A DNA stretch of 64,000 nt from assembly GCF_002252505.1 (NCBI RefSeq), contig NZ_NNRL01000163.1, positions 315,981 through 379,980 on the forward strand, in the 5' to 3' direction. Made by a program: the position numbers and the translations under genes. Below, piece after piece: positions 48,697 through 57,722 of the stretch; position 1 is the first letter of the stretch, and every line of letters starts with the position of its first letter. Below the pieces are notes generated by a model. The model was not told the DNA's origin. It worked only from the letters and a program-made list of their open reading frames with translations, and searched no databases. The stretch is from Brucella grignonensis. GTDB lineage: Bacteria > Pseudomonadota > Alphaproteobacteria > Rhizobiales > Rhizobiaceae.

Positions 48697-49179
48697 CTAA
48701 CGCGTTGCCCGCTCGCGTCGCCAACCGAGAAACTCTTCCAGAATGATAAGTGCTGCACCAATGGTGATAAAGGTATCAGCCAGATTGAAAACAGCGAATG
48801 ACCATGTCGGCAGATGGAAGAGAATATAGTCGACCACATAACCATGCATGACGCGATCAATGAGATTGCCAATGGCACCACCAACCACAAGCGCAAATCC
48901 GTAGCGCGCAAAAATACGTTCAGGTGGGTTTGTCCACCAGAGATAGAGCACAAAAAGGATGACGGCTGCGGTGATCGCGACCAGGCCCCAGTCATGCAGC
49001 CATGCCAACATTGAAAAGGCAATGCCTTCATTATGGGTGCGGAACAGCGCGAGGAACGGCAGCAGATCAATCTGCTGCCCGTAACCCATACGGGTTTCGA
49101 CCAGAAACTTGACGCCCTGATCAATCAGGACTGCGATAATGACAACGAGAAACGAGGACAAAACCGCATGACGCTTCAT
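48697..49179 (-). CDS. lspA: Lipoprotein signal peptidase (signal peptidase II)
   Basis: This 160-residue inner-membrane aspartic protease removes signal peptides from diacylated prolipoproteins. Four hydrophobic spans are evident; catalytic Asp108 is in GNLIDRV and Asp135 in FNLADTFI, and the family Asn50 (RTHNEGIAF) is present. Its start overlaps the stop of the upstream RNA methyltransferase gene by four bases (ATGA). It processes, among others, the L,D-transpeptidase lipoprotein described at 34587-35207. The 305 bases between lspA and olsB hold no gene that I can support. Confidence 0.96.
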   Translation of the reverse strand: MKRHAVLSSFLVVIIAVLIDQGVKFLVETRMGYGQQIDLLPFLALFRTHNEGIAFSMLAWLHDWGLVAITAAVILFVLYLWWTNPPERIFARYGFALVVGGAIGNLIDRVMHGYVVDYILFHLPTWSFAVFNLADTFITIGAALIILEEFLGWRRERATR

Positions 49180-50060
49180 CCGCTGGCCCTTTCATCGAGA
49201 GTGAGTGCCTCGCGGCGAATTTCATAAAGCATGACGCCGGTGGCAATCGCCAGATTGAGCGAGTCTGCTCGGCCTGCCTGCGGAATGCGTGCGAGCTTGT
49301 CACAGGTTTCAGCCAGAGTGTCCGGTAGCCCCTGCTGTTCATTGCCCATCATCAATATGACTGGCTTCTTGGCATAGGGGATGGTGCGATAATCGACAGC
49401 ACCCTTAAGATGTGTGCCGACGATGAGGCCGGAAAAACCCTTGCGCCAGTTGAGAAACTCGATTTCCGTCACCTTATAAAGCGGCACCGAGAAGACCGAT
49501 CCCATCGTGGCGCGAACGGTTTCCAGCGAATAGGGATCGGTGGTGTCGCCGATCAGGATCACGCCCTTGGCACCAACTGCATCAGCCGTGCGGATAACGG
49601 TGCCTAAGTTTCCGGGATCGCGCACGCGGTCGAGTGCAATATAGACATCGTTGCTTTTCGGCTTGAGGCTCGAGAGCTGCTGATACTGCTGTTCGAAAAC
49701 GCCAACCACCATCTGCGGATTGTCGCGGCGAGTGATGGCAGCCATGATCTTTTCAGTCACTTCCAGCACCAGTCCGCCCTTGGCGAAGGTACGGGCTGCA
49801 ACCTGCTCGACCATTTTGTTGCCCTTGCCGGACTTGGCAAACACAAGCGTTTTGATGCGCCAGTCCTGTTCAAAGGCATCAATGACGAGCTTCAGGCCTT
49901 CAGCCAGAAATACGCCCTGCTGATCGCGAAATTTTTTCAGCGCCAGCGAACGCAGGTCTTTGACAATGGGGTTGGTGAGGCTGGTGACTTCCTTCACCTG
50001 ACCCACGCGTGATCCGGTCTGATTGTTGCCGCTTCTGGAAAAATCGTCGTTTCGGCTCAT
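49176..50060 (-). CDS. TrmH/SpoU-family RNA 2'-O-methyltransferase
   Basis: This 294-residue SPOUT methyltransferase acts on rRNA or tRNA ribose. The knot domain has [25 protein letters not shown] (motif 1), [12 protein letters not shown] (motif 2) and [22 protein letters not shown] (motif 3), preceded by a substrate-binding domain with [17 protein letters not shown]. The target is not deducible; RlmB- or TsnR-like activity is plausible. It overlaps both neighbours by four bases (ATGA), giving a tightly coupled run of the RlmI-like gene, this gene and lspA. Confidence 0.9.
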   Translation of the reverse strand: MSRNDDFSRSGNNQTGSRVGQVKEVTSLTNPIVKDLRSLALKKFRDQQGVFLAEGLKLVIDAFEQDWRIKTLVFAKSGKGNKMVEQVAARTFAKGGLVLEVTEKIMAAITRRDNPQMVVGVFEQQYQQLSSLKPKSNDVYIALDRVRDPGNLGTVIRTADAVGAKGVILIGDTTDPYSLETVRATMGSVFSVPLYKVTEIEFLNWRKGFSGLIVGTHLKGAVDYRTIPYAKKPVILMMGNEQQGLPDTLAETCDKLARIPQAGRADSLNLAIATGVMLYEIRREALTLDERASG

Positions 50061-51208
50061 TTTGCTACCCAGCGGCTGAACATGGAGGTGGAAAGCGCAC
50101 GCTTGGCTGAGCGTTCGCGCAGAATAAGTTCGCCCGATTCGACTGTGCCACCAAGGCCGGTGAAGCGGTCGCGGACCAGTTCGTGAATGGCGAAGAAGGA
50201 AGCGCGGATCGAATAGGCAGTCAGGATGACTGCCAGGGCGTTTGCCGTGAGGATTGAACGACAGGTATCGACCATGGCTGGCAGATGTTCGAACAATTGC
50301 CAGACTTCTCCGTTTGGGCCACGACCATAAGCGGGCGGATCAAGCAGGATAATGTCATAGAAGCTGCCGCGGCGCTCTTCGCGCTGCACAAACTTCATCG
50401 CGTCTTCGCAGATCCAGCGGATTGGCTTATCGGAAAGCCCCGCCATTTCTTGATTTTCACGGGCCCAGACGATTGCTTTCTTGGAAGCATCGACATGGGT
50501 GACTTCGGCACCTGCACGCGCTGCAACGAGCGATGCAACGCCGGTATAGCCAAACAGATTGAGCACTTTCACCGTGCGGCCCGATTTGGCTGCATTACGG
50601 ATCAGCTCATCCATATAGGACCAGTGCGCGGCCTGCTCAGGGAATACACCTACATGGCGGAACGAAGTGAAGCGGCCATGAAACGAAATGCCATCATGCT
50701 GCATCGGCCATGTTTCACCCAGAGTCTGACCGGGCTGCAGTTTCGGGAATGCCCAGCGCCCCATGCCTTCTTCATCGGTGTTGCCGGTAAAGACAGCATC
50801 GGCCTTGTCCCATTCGCTTTTCGGCAGACTCGGAAGCCAGATCGCCTGACCTTCCGGGCGTATGATACGATAAGCACCATATTGCTCAAGCTTGAGGCCA
50901 TCGCCGCTGTCGAGCAATGCATAATCATTTGATGGTTCAGTCTCGAGGATAACGGGTGTGCGTTCGCCGGGACGTTCGCCTGCGTAAGCTTTGATCTCAC
51001 GCAGAGGCGCTGCAATATGCTTTTCCTCAGCAGGCTTTACGGGAGCCTTGGCAAATTGCGGGCGTGGCTTTTTAAAGAACGAGCCCTTATCGTCAGGCTT
51101 GTTTCCCTGTCTGGCAACCGAACGCGGCTCATCGTGCTTTGCGCGACTGGAGCCGCGCTGCTCTTTACCGCCTGTTGGCTTTTTGCCTTTTCCTTTTGGC
51201 GCCTTCAC
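50057..51208 (-). CDS. Class I SAM-dependent rRNA methyltransferase (RlmI-like)
   Basis: This 383-residue protein has a low-complexity basic N-terminal ~70 residues (Lys/Pro/Gly/Arg-rich), a PUA-like/EEHEE region, and a methyltransferase domain with motif I NLFGYTGVASLVAARAG and the catalytic-type LDPPAYGRG, typical of the RlmI/RlmK family of rRNA cytosine or guanine methyltransferases. The CxC motif of RlmI is not evident, so the exact modification is open. Start is a GTG at 51208 with GGAG six bases upstream. It overlaps the next gene by four bases. Confidence 0.85.
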   Translation of the reverse strand: MKAPKGKGKKPTGGKEQRGSSRAKHDEPRSVARQGNKPDDKGSFFKKPRPQFAKAPVKPAEEKHIAAPLREIKAYAGERPGERTPVILETEPSNDYALLDSGDGLKLEQYGAYRIIRPEGQAIWLPSLPKSEWDKADAVFTGNTDEEGMGRWAFPKLQPGQTLGETWPMQHDGISFHGRFTSFRHVGVFPEQAAHWSYMDELIRNAAKSGRTVKVLNLFGYTGVASLVAARAGAEVTHVDASKKAIVWARENQEMAGLSDKPIRWICEDAMKFVQREERRGSFYDIILLDPPAYGRGPNGEVWQLFEHLPAMVDTCRSILTANALAVILTAYSIRASFFAIHELVRDRFTGLGGTVESGELILRERSAKRALSTSMFSRWVAK

Positions 51209-51222
51209 CCGAAACTCCGCTT

Positions 51223-51252
51223 ATTATTTGGCCTGTAGGTAGGCCAAATAAT
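51223..51252. promoter_or_regulatory. Perfect 12-bp inverted repeat before the RlmI-like gene
   Basis: ATTATTTGGCCT (51223-51234) and AGGCCAAATAAT (51241-51252) flank a 6-nt centre, in the 79 bases between the LapA-domain gene stop and the methyltransferase start. It may be an operator or a terminator lacking a clear T-run. Confidence 0.5.
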
Positions 51253-51287
51253 GCCGGAACGAAAGTGAAAAAGAAAAAGCGCTGCTA

Positions 51288-51617
51288 TCAGGCTTTGGAA
51301 ACTGTACTCGACACATGGCGCTTTTCTGCCGATTCAGCACGTTCCAGAAGCTGGGACGCTTCTTTTTTATAGCGGCGCTCCCGGCGACGATGCTTGCCTT
51401 GCGTCAGCCATGTAACGGCAGCGCCGATCAAAGCGCCGAAGATAAGCGCGCCAAACAGCCAGATAAACAGCGGTGCCTGATAGGTCAGCGCAGGATTGCC
51501 GGGATTGAATGGATCAATTGTCAGGCCAACCGTTTCCCGGTTGGCGACCGAAAGAGCGATCAGAATGACCGCCAGTGGCACCAGAATGACAATTGTTACA
51601 ATGCGCTTTGCCATCAT
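51288..51617 (-). CDS. LapA-domain (DUF1049) membrane protein
   Basis: This 109-residue protein has two membrane helices (about 7-26 and 50-71) followed by a basic, probably coiled-coil cytoplasmic tail (QGKHRRRERRYKKEASQLLERAE), the layout of LapA/YciS proteins. In E. coli the homologue LapA works with LapB in controlling LPS synthesis; the lapB gene is not adjacent here. Two consecutive ATGs serve as possible starts. It follows ihfB by nine bases and is in the sppA-ihfB-lapA unit; the ihfB-lapA linkage is shared with gammaproteobacteria. Confidence 0.82.
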   Translation of the reverse strand: MMAKRIVTIVILVPLAVILIALSVANRETVGLTIDPFNPGNPALTYQAPLFIWLFGALIFGALIGAAVTWLTQGKHRRRERRYKKEASQLLERAESAEKRHVSSTVSKA

Positions 51618-51626
51618 GACGATTGA

Positions 51627-51911
51627 TCAGATGGCGCCGTTGAGACGGTCGCGGAGTTCTTTGCCGGTCTTGAAGAATGGCACCCACTTTTCTTCAACGT
51701 CTACCGTATCGCCTGTACGTGGATTGCGACCGCTGCGCGCTGGACGGTTCTTCACAGAGAAAGCGCCAAAGCCGCGTAATTCCACGCGGTTGCCGTCAGC
51801 AAGGGCATTGGTGATCTCTTCAAAGACCGCGCCGACGATATTTTCGACATCGCGCTGGAAAAGATGCGGATTCCGGCTGGCGATAACCTGAACGAGTTCC
51901 GATTTAATCAC
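51627..51911 (-). CDS. ihfB: Integration host factor subunit beta
   Basis: This 94-residue DNA-bending protein of the HU/IHF family has the arm signature [21 protein letters not shown] and the beta-subunit start [16 protein letters not shown]. With IHF-alpha, encoded elsewhere, it bends DNA at promoters, including sigma-54 promoters served by the rpoN gene in this window. Start is a GTG at 51911 preceded by a G-rich stretch. It lies 40 bases downstream of sppA and nine before lapA. Confidence 0.95.
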   Translation of the reverse strand: MIKSELVQVIASRNPHLFQRDVENIVGAVFEEITNALADGNRVELRGFGAFSVKNRPARSGRNPRTGDTVDVEEKWVPFFKTGKELRDRLNGAI

Positions 51912-51951
51912 GGCTTTAACCCCCTGTGTTTATATCTGTCCGGTGAGAGAC

Positions 51952-52941
51952 TCATTTGTTTGCCGGGATGATGCCCGGCGTTCCGTCAACGTGCCAAACC
52001 GAAAGAAGTCCGTCAAGGAAGATACGATCCTTGGCGATTTCCTTCAACATGGCATCAGCCTCTTGCGGCACGCCAAGAAGACGCGCGCCAGCATGAATAA
52101 TCAGGTCACGCAGAGAAAACCCAGTGTCGCTGCTGACAGGTTTCCATTCAAGCTTCGGCAAGTCCTTGGAAACGCCTTTGCTGTTCAGCCAGGCAACGAC
52201 CTCTTCCTCGCCACCAAGGCCATCGATCAGTTTCTTTTCCAGCGCCTGACGCCCCGTAAAAACCGCACCATTGGCCAGAGCGAGCGCTTCTTCACGCGTG
52301 AAAGAGCGACGCTCCTGAACAATTCCGACGAACCAGTCGTAGGAATCCATGATCATATTGCGGATCATGGCTTTGGCTTCGTCGCTTGCCGGGCTGAAAT
52401 AGTTGGGTTCTGCCTTCAATGGCGATGATTTGATGGTTTCAACCTTTACACCAACAGTGTCGAGCAGTTTGGAAAGATCAGGATACTGGAACAACACGCC
52501 TATCGAACCAACGATCGATGTCTGCCGCGCTACAATGTGGTCAGATGCGCTGGCAATCATATAGCCAGCCGATGCCGCAAGGGTCCCGACCTGAGTTACG
52601 ACCGGCTTCTTTTTAGCGATTTTCCGTACGGCTTCGTAAATTGATTCGCCCCCGACCGTGGTTCCACCGGGTGAATCGAGGATGAGGATCACGCCTTTCA
52701 CCGCATCATCATCGGCTATCTTGTCAAGACGCTTCAACAATTCTTCGTTCTCGAAGATTGTGCCTTCAATGCGAACTTTCGCAACATGCGGCGTCGCATA
52801 ATTGGGGCCTCGCATGGAATAGGAAGCAACTCCAGCAATCAGGGCCGCCAGCAAAAGCAGAAAAGCGACGCGCCAGACTGTGAGCTTTCTACGCAGCTTG
52901 CGTCTTTCGATCAGTGCTTCGGCGTCCTGAGCCATCCTCAT
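51952..52941 (-). CDS. sppA: Signal peptide peptidase SppA (36-kDa type)
   Basis: This 329-residue S49 protease has one N-terminal membrane helix (about 23-42) and a periplasmic catalytic domain. The Ser/Lys dyad is probably Ser124 (LAASAGYMIA) and Lys176 (SSPLKAEPN), with the ILDSPGG oxyanion segment at 87-93 and VGSIGV at 144-149. It degrades cleaved signal peptides in the membrane. The short single-domain form is half the length of E. coli SppA and is typical of the order. Start at 52941 or at the ATG two codons later. It heads the ihfB-lapA run. Confidence 0.92.
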   Translation of the reverse strand: MRMAQDAEALIERRKLRRKLTVWRVAFLLLLAALIAGVASYSMRGPNYATPHVAKVRIEGTIFENEELLKRLDKIADDDAVKGVILILDSPGGTTVGGESIYEAVRKIAKKKPVVTQVGTLAASAGYMIASASDHIVARQTSIVGSIGVLFQYPDLSKLLDTVGVKVETIKSSPLKAEPNYFSPASDEAKAMIRNMIMDSYDWFVGIVQERRSFTREEALALANGAVFTGRQALEKKLIDGLGGEEEVVAWLNSKGVSKDLPKLEWKPVSSDTGFSLRDLIIHAGARLLGVPQEADAMLKEIAKDRIFLDGLLSVWHVDGTPGIIPANK

Positions 52942-53361
52942 CCATCCATTTCTTCAAAACGAAGTGTAGTCGATGTTCTTTAATCTATGACCCGCGACAG
53001 GGGAAGGCTGCAAGCTCTCTTGATGAATTTGTCTGAAACTTGCCGAGACTATAATCAAAATCACTTGTATGTTAACAATGAAGTGATCGGCTTTTGTTGC
53101 TGTAAAAGACTGAAGAAAAGCCGGTTTTATAGCGTTTCCGCAGTGTTCATGTCATTTTTGCATGGCAGGTGCGGTGTTTTGTGACGTGTATTAGACTTGA
53201 GTGTCAGGGTATTGCACCCCAAATAAACCGCATTGAACTAAGACAGCATCGCGTGAAAAAGTTCGCTGCTGGATGCTTCTGTAAACAGTTGAGCAATGAA
53301 GCAGCATTAAAAAGCTGTCGAATAACAGGCCGAATAACAGATTGAGTAATCGAAAGACACT
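52942..53361. other. Intergenic region without recognised gene
   Basis: This is the divergent gap between sppA and lptC. It is AT-richer than the flanking genes. A 65-codon open frame at 52987-53184 has neither a ribosome site nor family features. I see no strong hairpin or repeat. It must contain the promoters of both flanking units. Confidence 0.6.
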
Positions 53362-54075
53362 ATGAGCGCTGACACACCACATATCCATGCTTCGCAGGGA
53401 TCCGCTTCCGCGGCGCCCAATGGCGGTGGCATGCATTTTGGAGCGTCTGAAAAGGCGGCTTCGCTTTTTCAAGCAGCACAGCGGCATTCGATCCGCGTGC
53501 GCGTGCTTAAAACTGCTTTGCCTGTTGCTGCTATTGCGCTTGCGGCGGTCTTTTCCTGGTACACGTTTCTCGCCACGCCAGCCGCGCCCGTGAAGGTCGA
53601 AGTCAATAACGGTGGCGAGAGTGGCAAGCTTGTCATGAGCAATCCACAGCTCAACGGCTATACCAAAGACAACCGTCCCTATTCGATGGTTGCGGCAAAG
53701 GCCGTGCAGGACGCCAAAAACAGTGGTGCAATAGCGCTTGAAGGCATTTCTGCCGAGTTGCCAGTTGGTGACAATGGTAGCGCCAAGGTCGAAGCTGCCT
53801 CCGGTGTTTACGATAATGCGAACGGCCGTTTGCAACTTGATAAGGATTTTACTGTTACGACGAATGAAGGCTTGCACGCCGTCATGCGTTCTGCGGATGT
53901 CAATCTGAAGAGCGGTCAGATTACGACGGACAAGCCTGTCGATATTCGTAATGGTAGTACACAGATCAGTGCTGACAGTATGCAGATCAAGGAGAACGGC
54001 AAGATCGTGATCTTTGAAAACAAGGTGCGTGTTGTGATTGACGGCGGCGCAGTTTCGGGCAACAACACGCCTTGA
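53362..54075 (+). CDS. lptC: LPS export protein LptC
   Basis: This 237-residue single-pass inner-membrane protein has its helix at about 48-66 and a periplasmic beta-jellyroll domain (LptC/YrbK family) with repeated GxYDNANGRLQLDKDFTV-like strands. It passes LPS from the LptBFG complex to LptA. The first ~45 residues are a cytoplasmic Ala/Gly/Ser-rich extension longer than in E. coli, as usual in rhizobia. It begins the lptC-lptA-lptB-rpoN block. Confidence 0.88.
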   Translation: MSADTPHIHASQGSASAAPNGGGMHFGASEKAASLFQAAQRHSIRVRVLKTALPVAAIALAAVFSWYTFLATPAAPVKVEVNNGGESGKLVMSNPQLNGYTKDNRPYSMVAAKAVQDAKNSGAIALEGISAELPVGDNGSAKVEAASGVYDNANGRLQLDKDFTVTTNEGLHAVMRSADVNLKSGQITTDKPVDIRNGSTQISADSMQIKENGKIVIFENKVRVVIDGGAVSGNNTP

Positions 54076-54327
54076 AATCGATGCTGTGAAGCGTGTGCGC
54101 TTTAGCGGATATCATGTACGCAGGTTCTGTGGACTTCGTTTTCTTTTCTGCGCAGTCAGATATTTCTATCTGGCTGCGTTAAGTTTAAGATCGGGGTCGA
54201 ATGATTATGGCTTGAGGTGTAGGTCTGAAAGGTTGATAGACTTTTCGGACAGATTTATGCGTCGGGTAGGGATTTGATGTGCTCGACCTGATTCCTGAAA
54301 CAGGAAGCGTAGGGGAGCTGGAGAGTA

Positions 54328-54975
54328 ATGGAACGCGAGACGGGCAAGATGAACAAGAGCATGATGACCCGCACGTTGCGGATGGGATTTGCAGCTTTGG
54401 CGCTTGGCCTCGTTGTTGCGCCGCAATCCGCTCTGGCTCAGGATAGTCAGCAGGTGCCATTTGGCAGCCTCAAGCTTTCTGGCGGCAAGGACCCAATCAA
54501 GATCGATGCTGACAAGCTCGAAATGCTCGACAAGGAAGGCAAGGCCATTTTTACAGGCAATGTCTCTGTGGTGCAGGGCGACGCACTTTTGAAGTCCGGC
54601 AAGATGATCGTCTATTACAATAAGGATTCGCAGGGCGAAGGCGCTCAGGCCGCCGGCGCTACTGCCGGCCTGAGCGGCTCCGGCATTGATCGTCTCGAAA
54701 TCAGCGGCAAGGTCTACCTCAAGTCCGGCACTCAGGTTGCAACGGGCGACACAGGCAACTATGACGGTAAGAGCCAGATCATGGTCTTGCAGGGCCAGAA
54801 GGTTGTGCTGACCGACGGTGACAATGTTGCAACCGGTTGCAAGCTCACCGCCAATATGAGCACCGGCAAGGCTTTCCTCGAGAGCTGCAAGGGCCAGAGC
54901 AAGGGTCGTGTATCCATCATTATGGCGCCGCAGGACCAACAGAAGCAGGGCGGTGCCGCGCCCAAATCGAATTAA
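54328..54975 (+). CDS. lptA: LPS transport periplasmic protein LptA
   Basis: This 215-residue exported OstA/LptA protein forms part of the periplasmic bridge for LPS. The signal peptide runs to about residue 37 (SALA before QDSQQ). The jellyroll domain holds KIDADKLEMLDKEGKAIFTGNVSV and YDGKSQIMVLQGQKVVL, the characteristic OstA strands. An insert rich in Gly/Ala (GEGAQAAGATAGLSGSG) lies in the middle. The ATG at 54328 follows GGAGAG; a second ATG seven codons later is possible. A 252-base gap separates it from lptC, and lptB follows after 11 bases. Confidence 0.92.
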   Translation: MERETGKMNKSMMTRTLRMGFAALALGLVVAPQSALAQDSQQVPFGSLKLSGGKDPIKIDADKLEMLDKEGKAIFTGNVSVVQGDALLKSGKMIVYYNKDSQGEGAQAAGATAGLSGSGIDRLEISGKVYLKSGTQVATGDTGNYDGKSQIMVLQGQKVVLTDGDNVATGCKLTANMSTGKAFLESCKGQSKGRVSIIMAPQDQQKQGGAAPKSN

Positions 54976-54986
54976 CCGGAGCGCGC

Positions 54987-55826
54987 GTGGGATTGTTCTG
55001 GAACAAGAAAGCCGACGAGCAGCAAGGCATGTCTGAAAATGCAGCCGCTATTGAGGGTGCGGATGGTATGATGCCATCGCAGCCCGGCAAAGCCACCCGT
55101 CTCAAAGGGACGTTGGTTGCTCGCGGCCTTTGCAAAAGCTATCGCGGACGACAGGTCGTCAACGGCGTGTCTTTCGGTGTGCGCGCCGGCGAAGCCGTGG
55201 GTATTCTTGGTCCAAACGGTGCCGGTAAGACAACCTGCTTCTACATGGTGACAGGTCTTGTTCCTGCTGATGCTGGTGCCATTGAAATTGATGGTTATGA
55301 CGTAACGTCGATGCCGATGTACCGCCGCTCACGTCTCGGTATTGGCTATCTGCCGCAGGAAGCATCGATTTTTCGTGGTCTTTCGGTTGAAAACAACATC
55401 AAGGCCGTGCTGGAAGTCGTCGAAAAAGACCGCAAGAAGCGGGCGATCGAGCTCGATGCACTTCTTGAAGAATTTCATATCGCACATCTGCGCAAGGCTG
55501 CCGCAATCTCTCTTTCGGGTGGTGAACGCCGTCGTCTGGAAATCGCACGTGCGCTGGCGTCTCGCCCGAATTTCATGCTGCTCGACGAACCCTTCGCTGG
55601 TGTTGACCCGATTGCCGTCTCGGATATCCAGCAGCTCGTGCGTCATTTGACCAGCCGTGGCATTGGCGTTCTTATCACTGACCATAATGTGCGTGAAACG
55701 CTCGGTCTGATCGACCGCGCCTATATTATTCATGCTGGTCAGGTTCTGACACATGGTCGTCCTGCTGAAATCGTCGCCAATCCGGACGTTCGCAGACTTT
55801 ACCTCGGCGATCAGTTTACACTCTGA
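54987..55826 (+). CDS. lptB: LPS export ABC transporter ATPase LptB
   Basis: This 279-residue ABC ATPase powers LPS extraction with LptF and LptG, which are not in the window. Walker A is GPNGAGKTT (75-83), the Q-loop YLPQEASIF, signature LSGGERRRLEIARAL, Walker B FMLLDEPFAGVDP and the switch His in ITDHNVRET. The first ~38 residues are a non-conserved leader compared with E. coli. I start at GTG 54987, which follows GGAG closely; an ATG at 55029 would remove 14 residues and cannot be excluded. It is translationally close to lptA. Confidence 0.94.
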   Translation: MGLFWNKKADEQQGMSENAAAIEGADGMMPSQPGKATRLKGTLVARGLCKSYRGRQVVNGVSFGVRAGEAVGILGPNGAGKTTCFYMVTGLVPADAGAIEIDGYDVTSMPMYRRSRLGIGYLPQEASIFRGLSVENNIKAVLEVVEKDRKKRAIELDALLEEFHIAHLRKAAAISLSGGERRRLEIARALASRPNFMLLDEPFAGVDPIAVSDIQQLVRHLTSRGIGVLITDHNVRETLGLIDRAYIIHAGQVLTHGRPAEIVANPDVRRLYLGDQFTL

Positions 55827-55833
55827 TTTTTCG

Positions 55834-55860
55834 GGTTTCCGCAGATTTGCGGAAACCGTT
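55834..55860 (+). terminator. Terminator after lptB
   Basis: GGTTTCCGCA (55834-55843) pairs with TGCGGAAACC (55848-55857) around GATT, followed by GTTTCCCTCTTTC. The T-run is interrupted, so rpoN may still receive read-through. Confidence 0.7.
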
Positions 55861-55998
55861 TCCCTCTTTCCCGTATTTGCCGCGACGACTGTCTCAACTG
55901 GCGCCACATTTTTGCGACTATTTTCCCCTTTTCATGAAAAAAACGCACATTCAGAATTGACAAGCAAGGTTCATACCAGTTTTGATGTCTTGCACGCT

Positions 55999-56103
55999 TT
56001 AGAGCGCATCCCGAAAAGTGTGAAACGGTTTTCGGAAAAAGATGCGCGTTAAAACAAATATTTAGAGCGCCGATCTGACCCAATCAGATCGAAACGCGCT
56101 CTA
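55999..56103 (+). repeat. Full-length composite palindromic repeat before rpoN
   Basis: This 105-bp copy is in the opposite orientation to those by gyrB and mmcB: first the hairpin with AAAAGTGTGAAACGGTTTT, then hinge CGTTAAAACAAATATTTAGAGC, then the second inverted repeat around GATCTGACCCAATCAGATC. It ends 78 bases before rpoN and would be in its leader or promoter region. Confidence 0.88.
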
Positions 56104-56180
56104 ATTGAAAACAATTCAGGAACAAGCGGTTTGCCAGCTCAAAATATGCTGTCAGGGAAGTGGGGGGAATAAAATAACGC

Positions 56181-57722
56181 ATGGCCCTTTCGCCGAAGCT
56201 TGATTTTCGTCAGTCGCAATCGCTGGTGATGACGCCGCAACTGATGCAGTCGATCAAACTGCTGCAGATGACGCATATCGAGCTGGACCAGTTTATCGAT
56301 CTTGAGATTGAAAAAAATCCGCTGCTGGACAGAATAGAGGCAGCGAATGATGATTTTGCAGACGCTGAGCCACAGAGCCAGAGTGAGCGCGATGACGATA
56401 ACGCCAGCCCATCGGACGCATCTGCGGATGAAGACTGGTTCAAAACCGGGGCTGTCGATGACGCGCAAAATCTCTCTTCGACATTCGATAGTTCGCTTGA
56501 AAATATCTTTCCCGATGATCCCGGTCGCAGCGACGATGCACATGTCGACCTGGCTGCGCAGTGGAACACCTCCGCTGGCGAGACATATAGTGCGGGCGGC
56601 AGCTACGACATTGACCAGGTAACGGCAAGCCGCGTATCTTTGAGCGAACATGTCGCTGAACAGATAGCGCTCACGTTTTCCACACCGGCTGATCGCTTTA
56701 TTGCAACGGCTTTGGCCGATGCGCTGGATGAAAGCGGTTATCTGCGTGCCGATGTCTCTTTGCTTGCGCAGAATCTCGGCGTTGAAACCGTACATGTCGA
56801 ACGCATTCTGCGTGAAATGCAAAGCTTTGATCCGGCGGGGCTTTTCGCGCGCGATCTGCGTGAGTGCCTGGCAATTCAGCTCCGTCTCAAGGACCGGTTT
56901 GATCCGGCGATGGAAGCGCTCATCGATAATCTTGATCTGCTTGCGCGCCGTGATTTTGCAACGCTTAAAAAGCTTTGCGGTGTCGATCAGTCCGATATTC
57001 TCGACATGCTGACCGAGATCAGGATGCTTGATCCCAAGCCCGGAACCCAGTTCGAGGTTTCGGTTGCCGATGTGATTATTCCCGATGTGCTGGTTGCCGC
57101 AGCGCGTGACGGAACTTGGGGGATCGAGCTTAATCCGGCAGCCCAGCCGCGTCTTATCGTGAACAACGAATATTACGCAGAAGTGACCCCTTCGATCAAA
57201 GGTGAGGAAAAGACATTTCTGTCTGATTGCATGCAATCGGCCAACTGGCTCGTACGCAGCCTCGATCAGCGGGCGCGTACGATCCTGAAAGTGACGCAGG
57301 AAATCGTGCGCCAGCAGGATGGATTCCTTCGACATGGTGTTACACATCTCAAGCCGTTGAACCTGCGCACTGTTGCCGATGCTGTCGGTATGCATGAATC
57401 AACCATAAGCCGCGTAACAGCCAACAAGTTCATGGCAACGCCGCGTGGTGTGTTTGAATTGCGTTATTTTTTCAACGCATCCATTGCCTCTTCCGAAGGA
57501 GGGGACGCCCACTCATCTGAAAGTGTGCGCCACCGTATCCGTCAGATGATCGATGCGGAAAAGCCGGATGATGTATTATCCGATGATGCAATCGTCGATG
57601 CCTTGAAGAAGGACGGTGTGGATATTGCGCGCAGAACGGTCGCAAAATATCGGGAATCGATGAATATTGCTTCTTCAGTACAGCGCAGACGCGAGAAGAA
57701 AGCCAGATTATCGGCCAGTTGA
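56181..57722 (+). CDS. rpoN: RNA polymerase sigma-54 factor
   Basis: This 513-residue sigma factor directs transcription from -24/-12 promoters with enhancer-binding activators. Region I is the Gln/Leu-rich start (MALSPKLDFRQSQSLVMTPQLMQSIKLLQ, so activator-interaction is intact), region II is a long acidic stretch (about 50-130), and region III has the core-binding and DNA-binding domains, ending with the RpoN box ARRTVAKYRE. No frameshift. Together with ptsN and hpf downstream it forms the widely conserved rpoN-hpf-ptsN cluster. Only a poor ribosome site (GGGGG 15 bases upstream) precedes the ATG. Confidence 0.97.
   Translation: MALSPKLDFRQSQSLVMTPQLMQSIKLLQMTHIELDQFIDLEIEKNPLLDRIEAANDDFADAEPQSQSERDDDNASPSDASADEDWFKTGAVDDAQNLSSTFDSSLENIFPDDPGRSDDAHVDLAAQWNTSAGETYSAGGSYDIDQVTASRVSLSEHVAEQIALTFSTPADRFIATALADALDESGYLRADVSLLAQNLGVETVHVERILREMQSFDPAGLFARDLRECLAIQLRLKDRFDPAMEALIDNLDLLARRDFATLKKLCGVDQSDILDMLTEIRMLDPKPGTQFEVSVADVIIPDVLVAAARDGTWGIELNPAAQPRLIVNNEYYAEVTPSIKGEEKTFLSDCMQSANWLVRSLDQRARTILKVTQEIVRQQDGFLRHGVTHLKPLNLRTVADAVGMHESTISRVTANKFMATPRGVFELRYFFNASIASSEGGDAHSSESVRHRIRQMIDAEKPDDVLSDDAIVDALKKDGVDIARRTVAKYRESMNIASSVQRRREKKARLSAS

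Noticed and set aside
48431-48801. Short plus-strand frames between olsB and lspA
   Set aside because: They run over promoter DNA and the lspA 3' end with no start context or similarity.
52987-53184. 65-codon plus-strand frame in the sppA-lptC gap
   Set aside because: No ribosome site, no signal peptide and no family features; left as intergenic.
56139-57395. 418-codon open frame on the minus strand opposite rpoN
   Set aside because: It is antisense to the complete sigma-54 gene and has no recognisable domain; codon composition fits a shadow frame.
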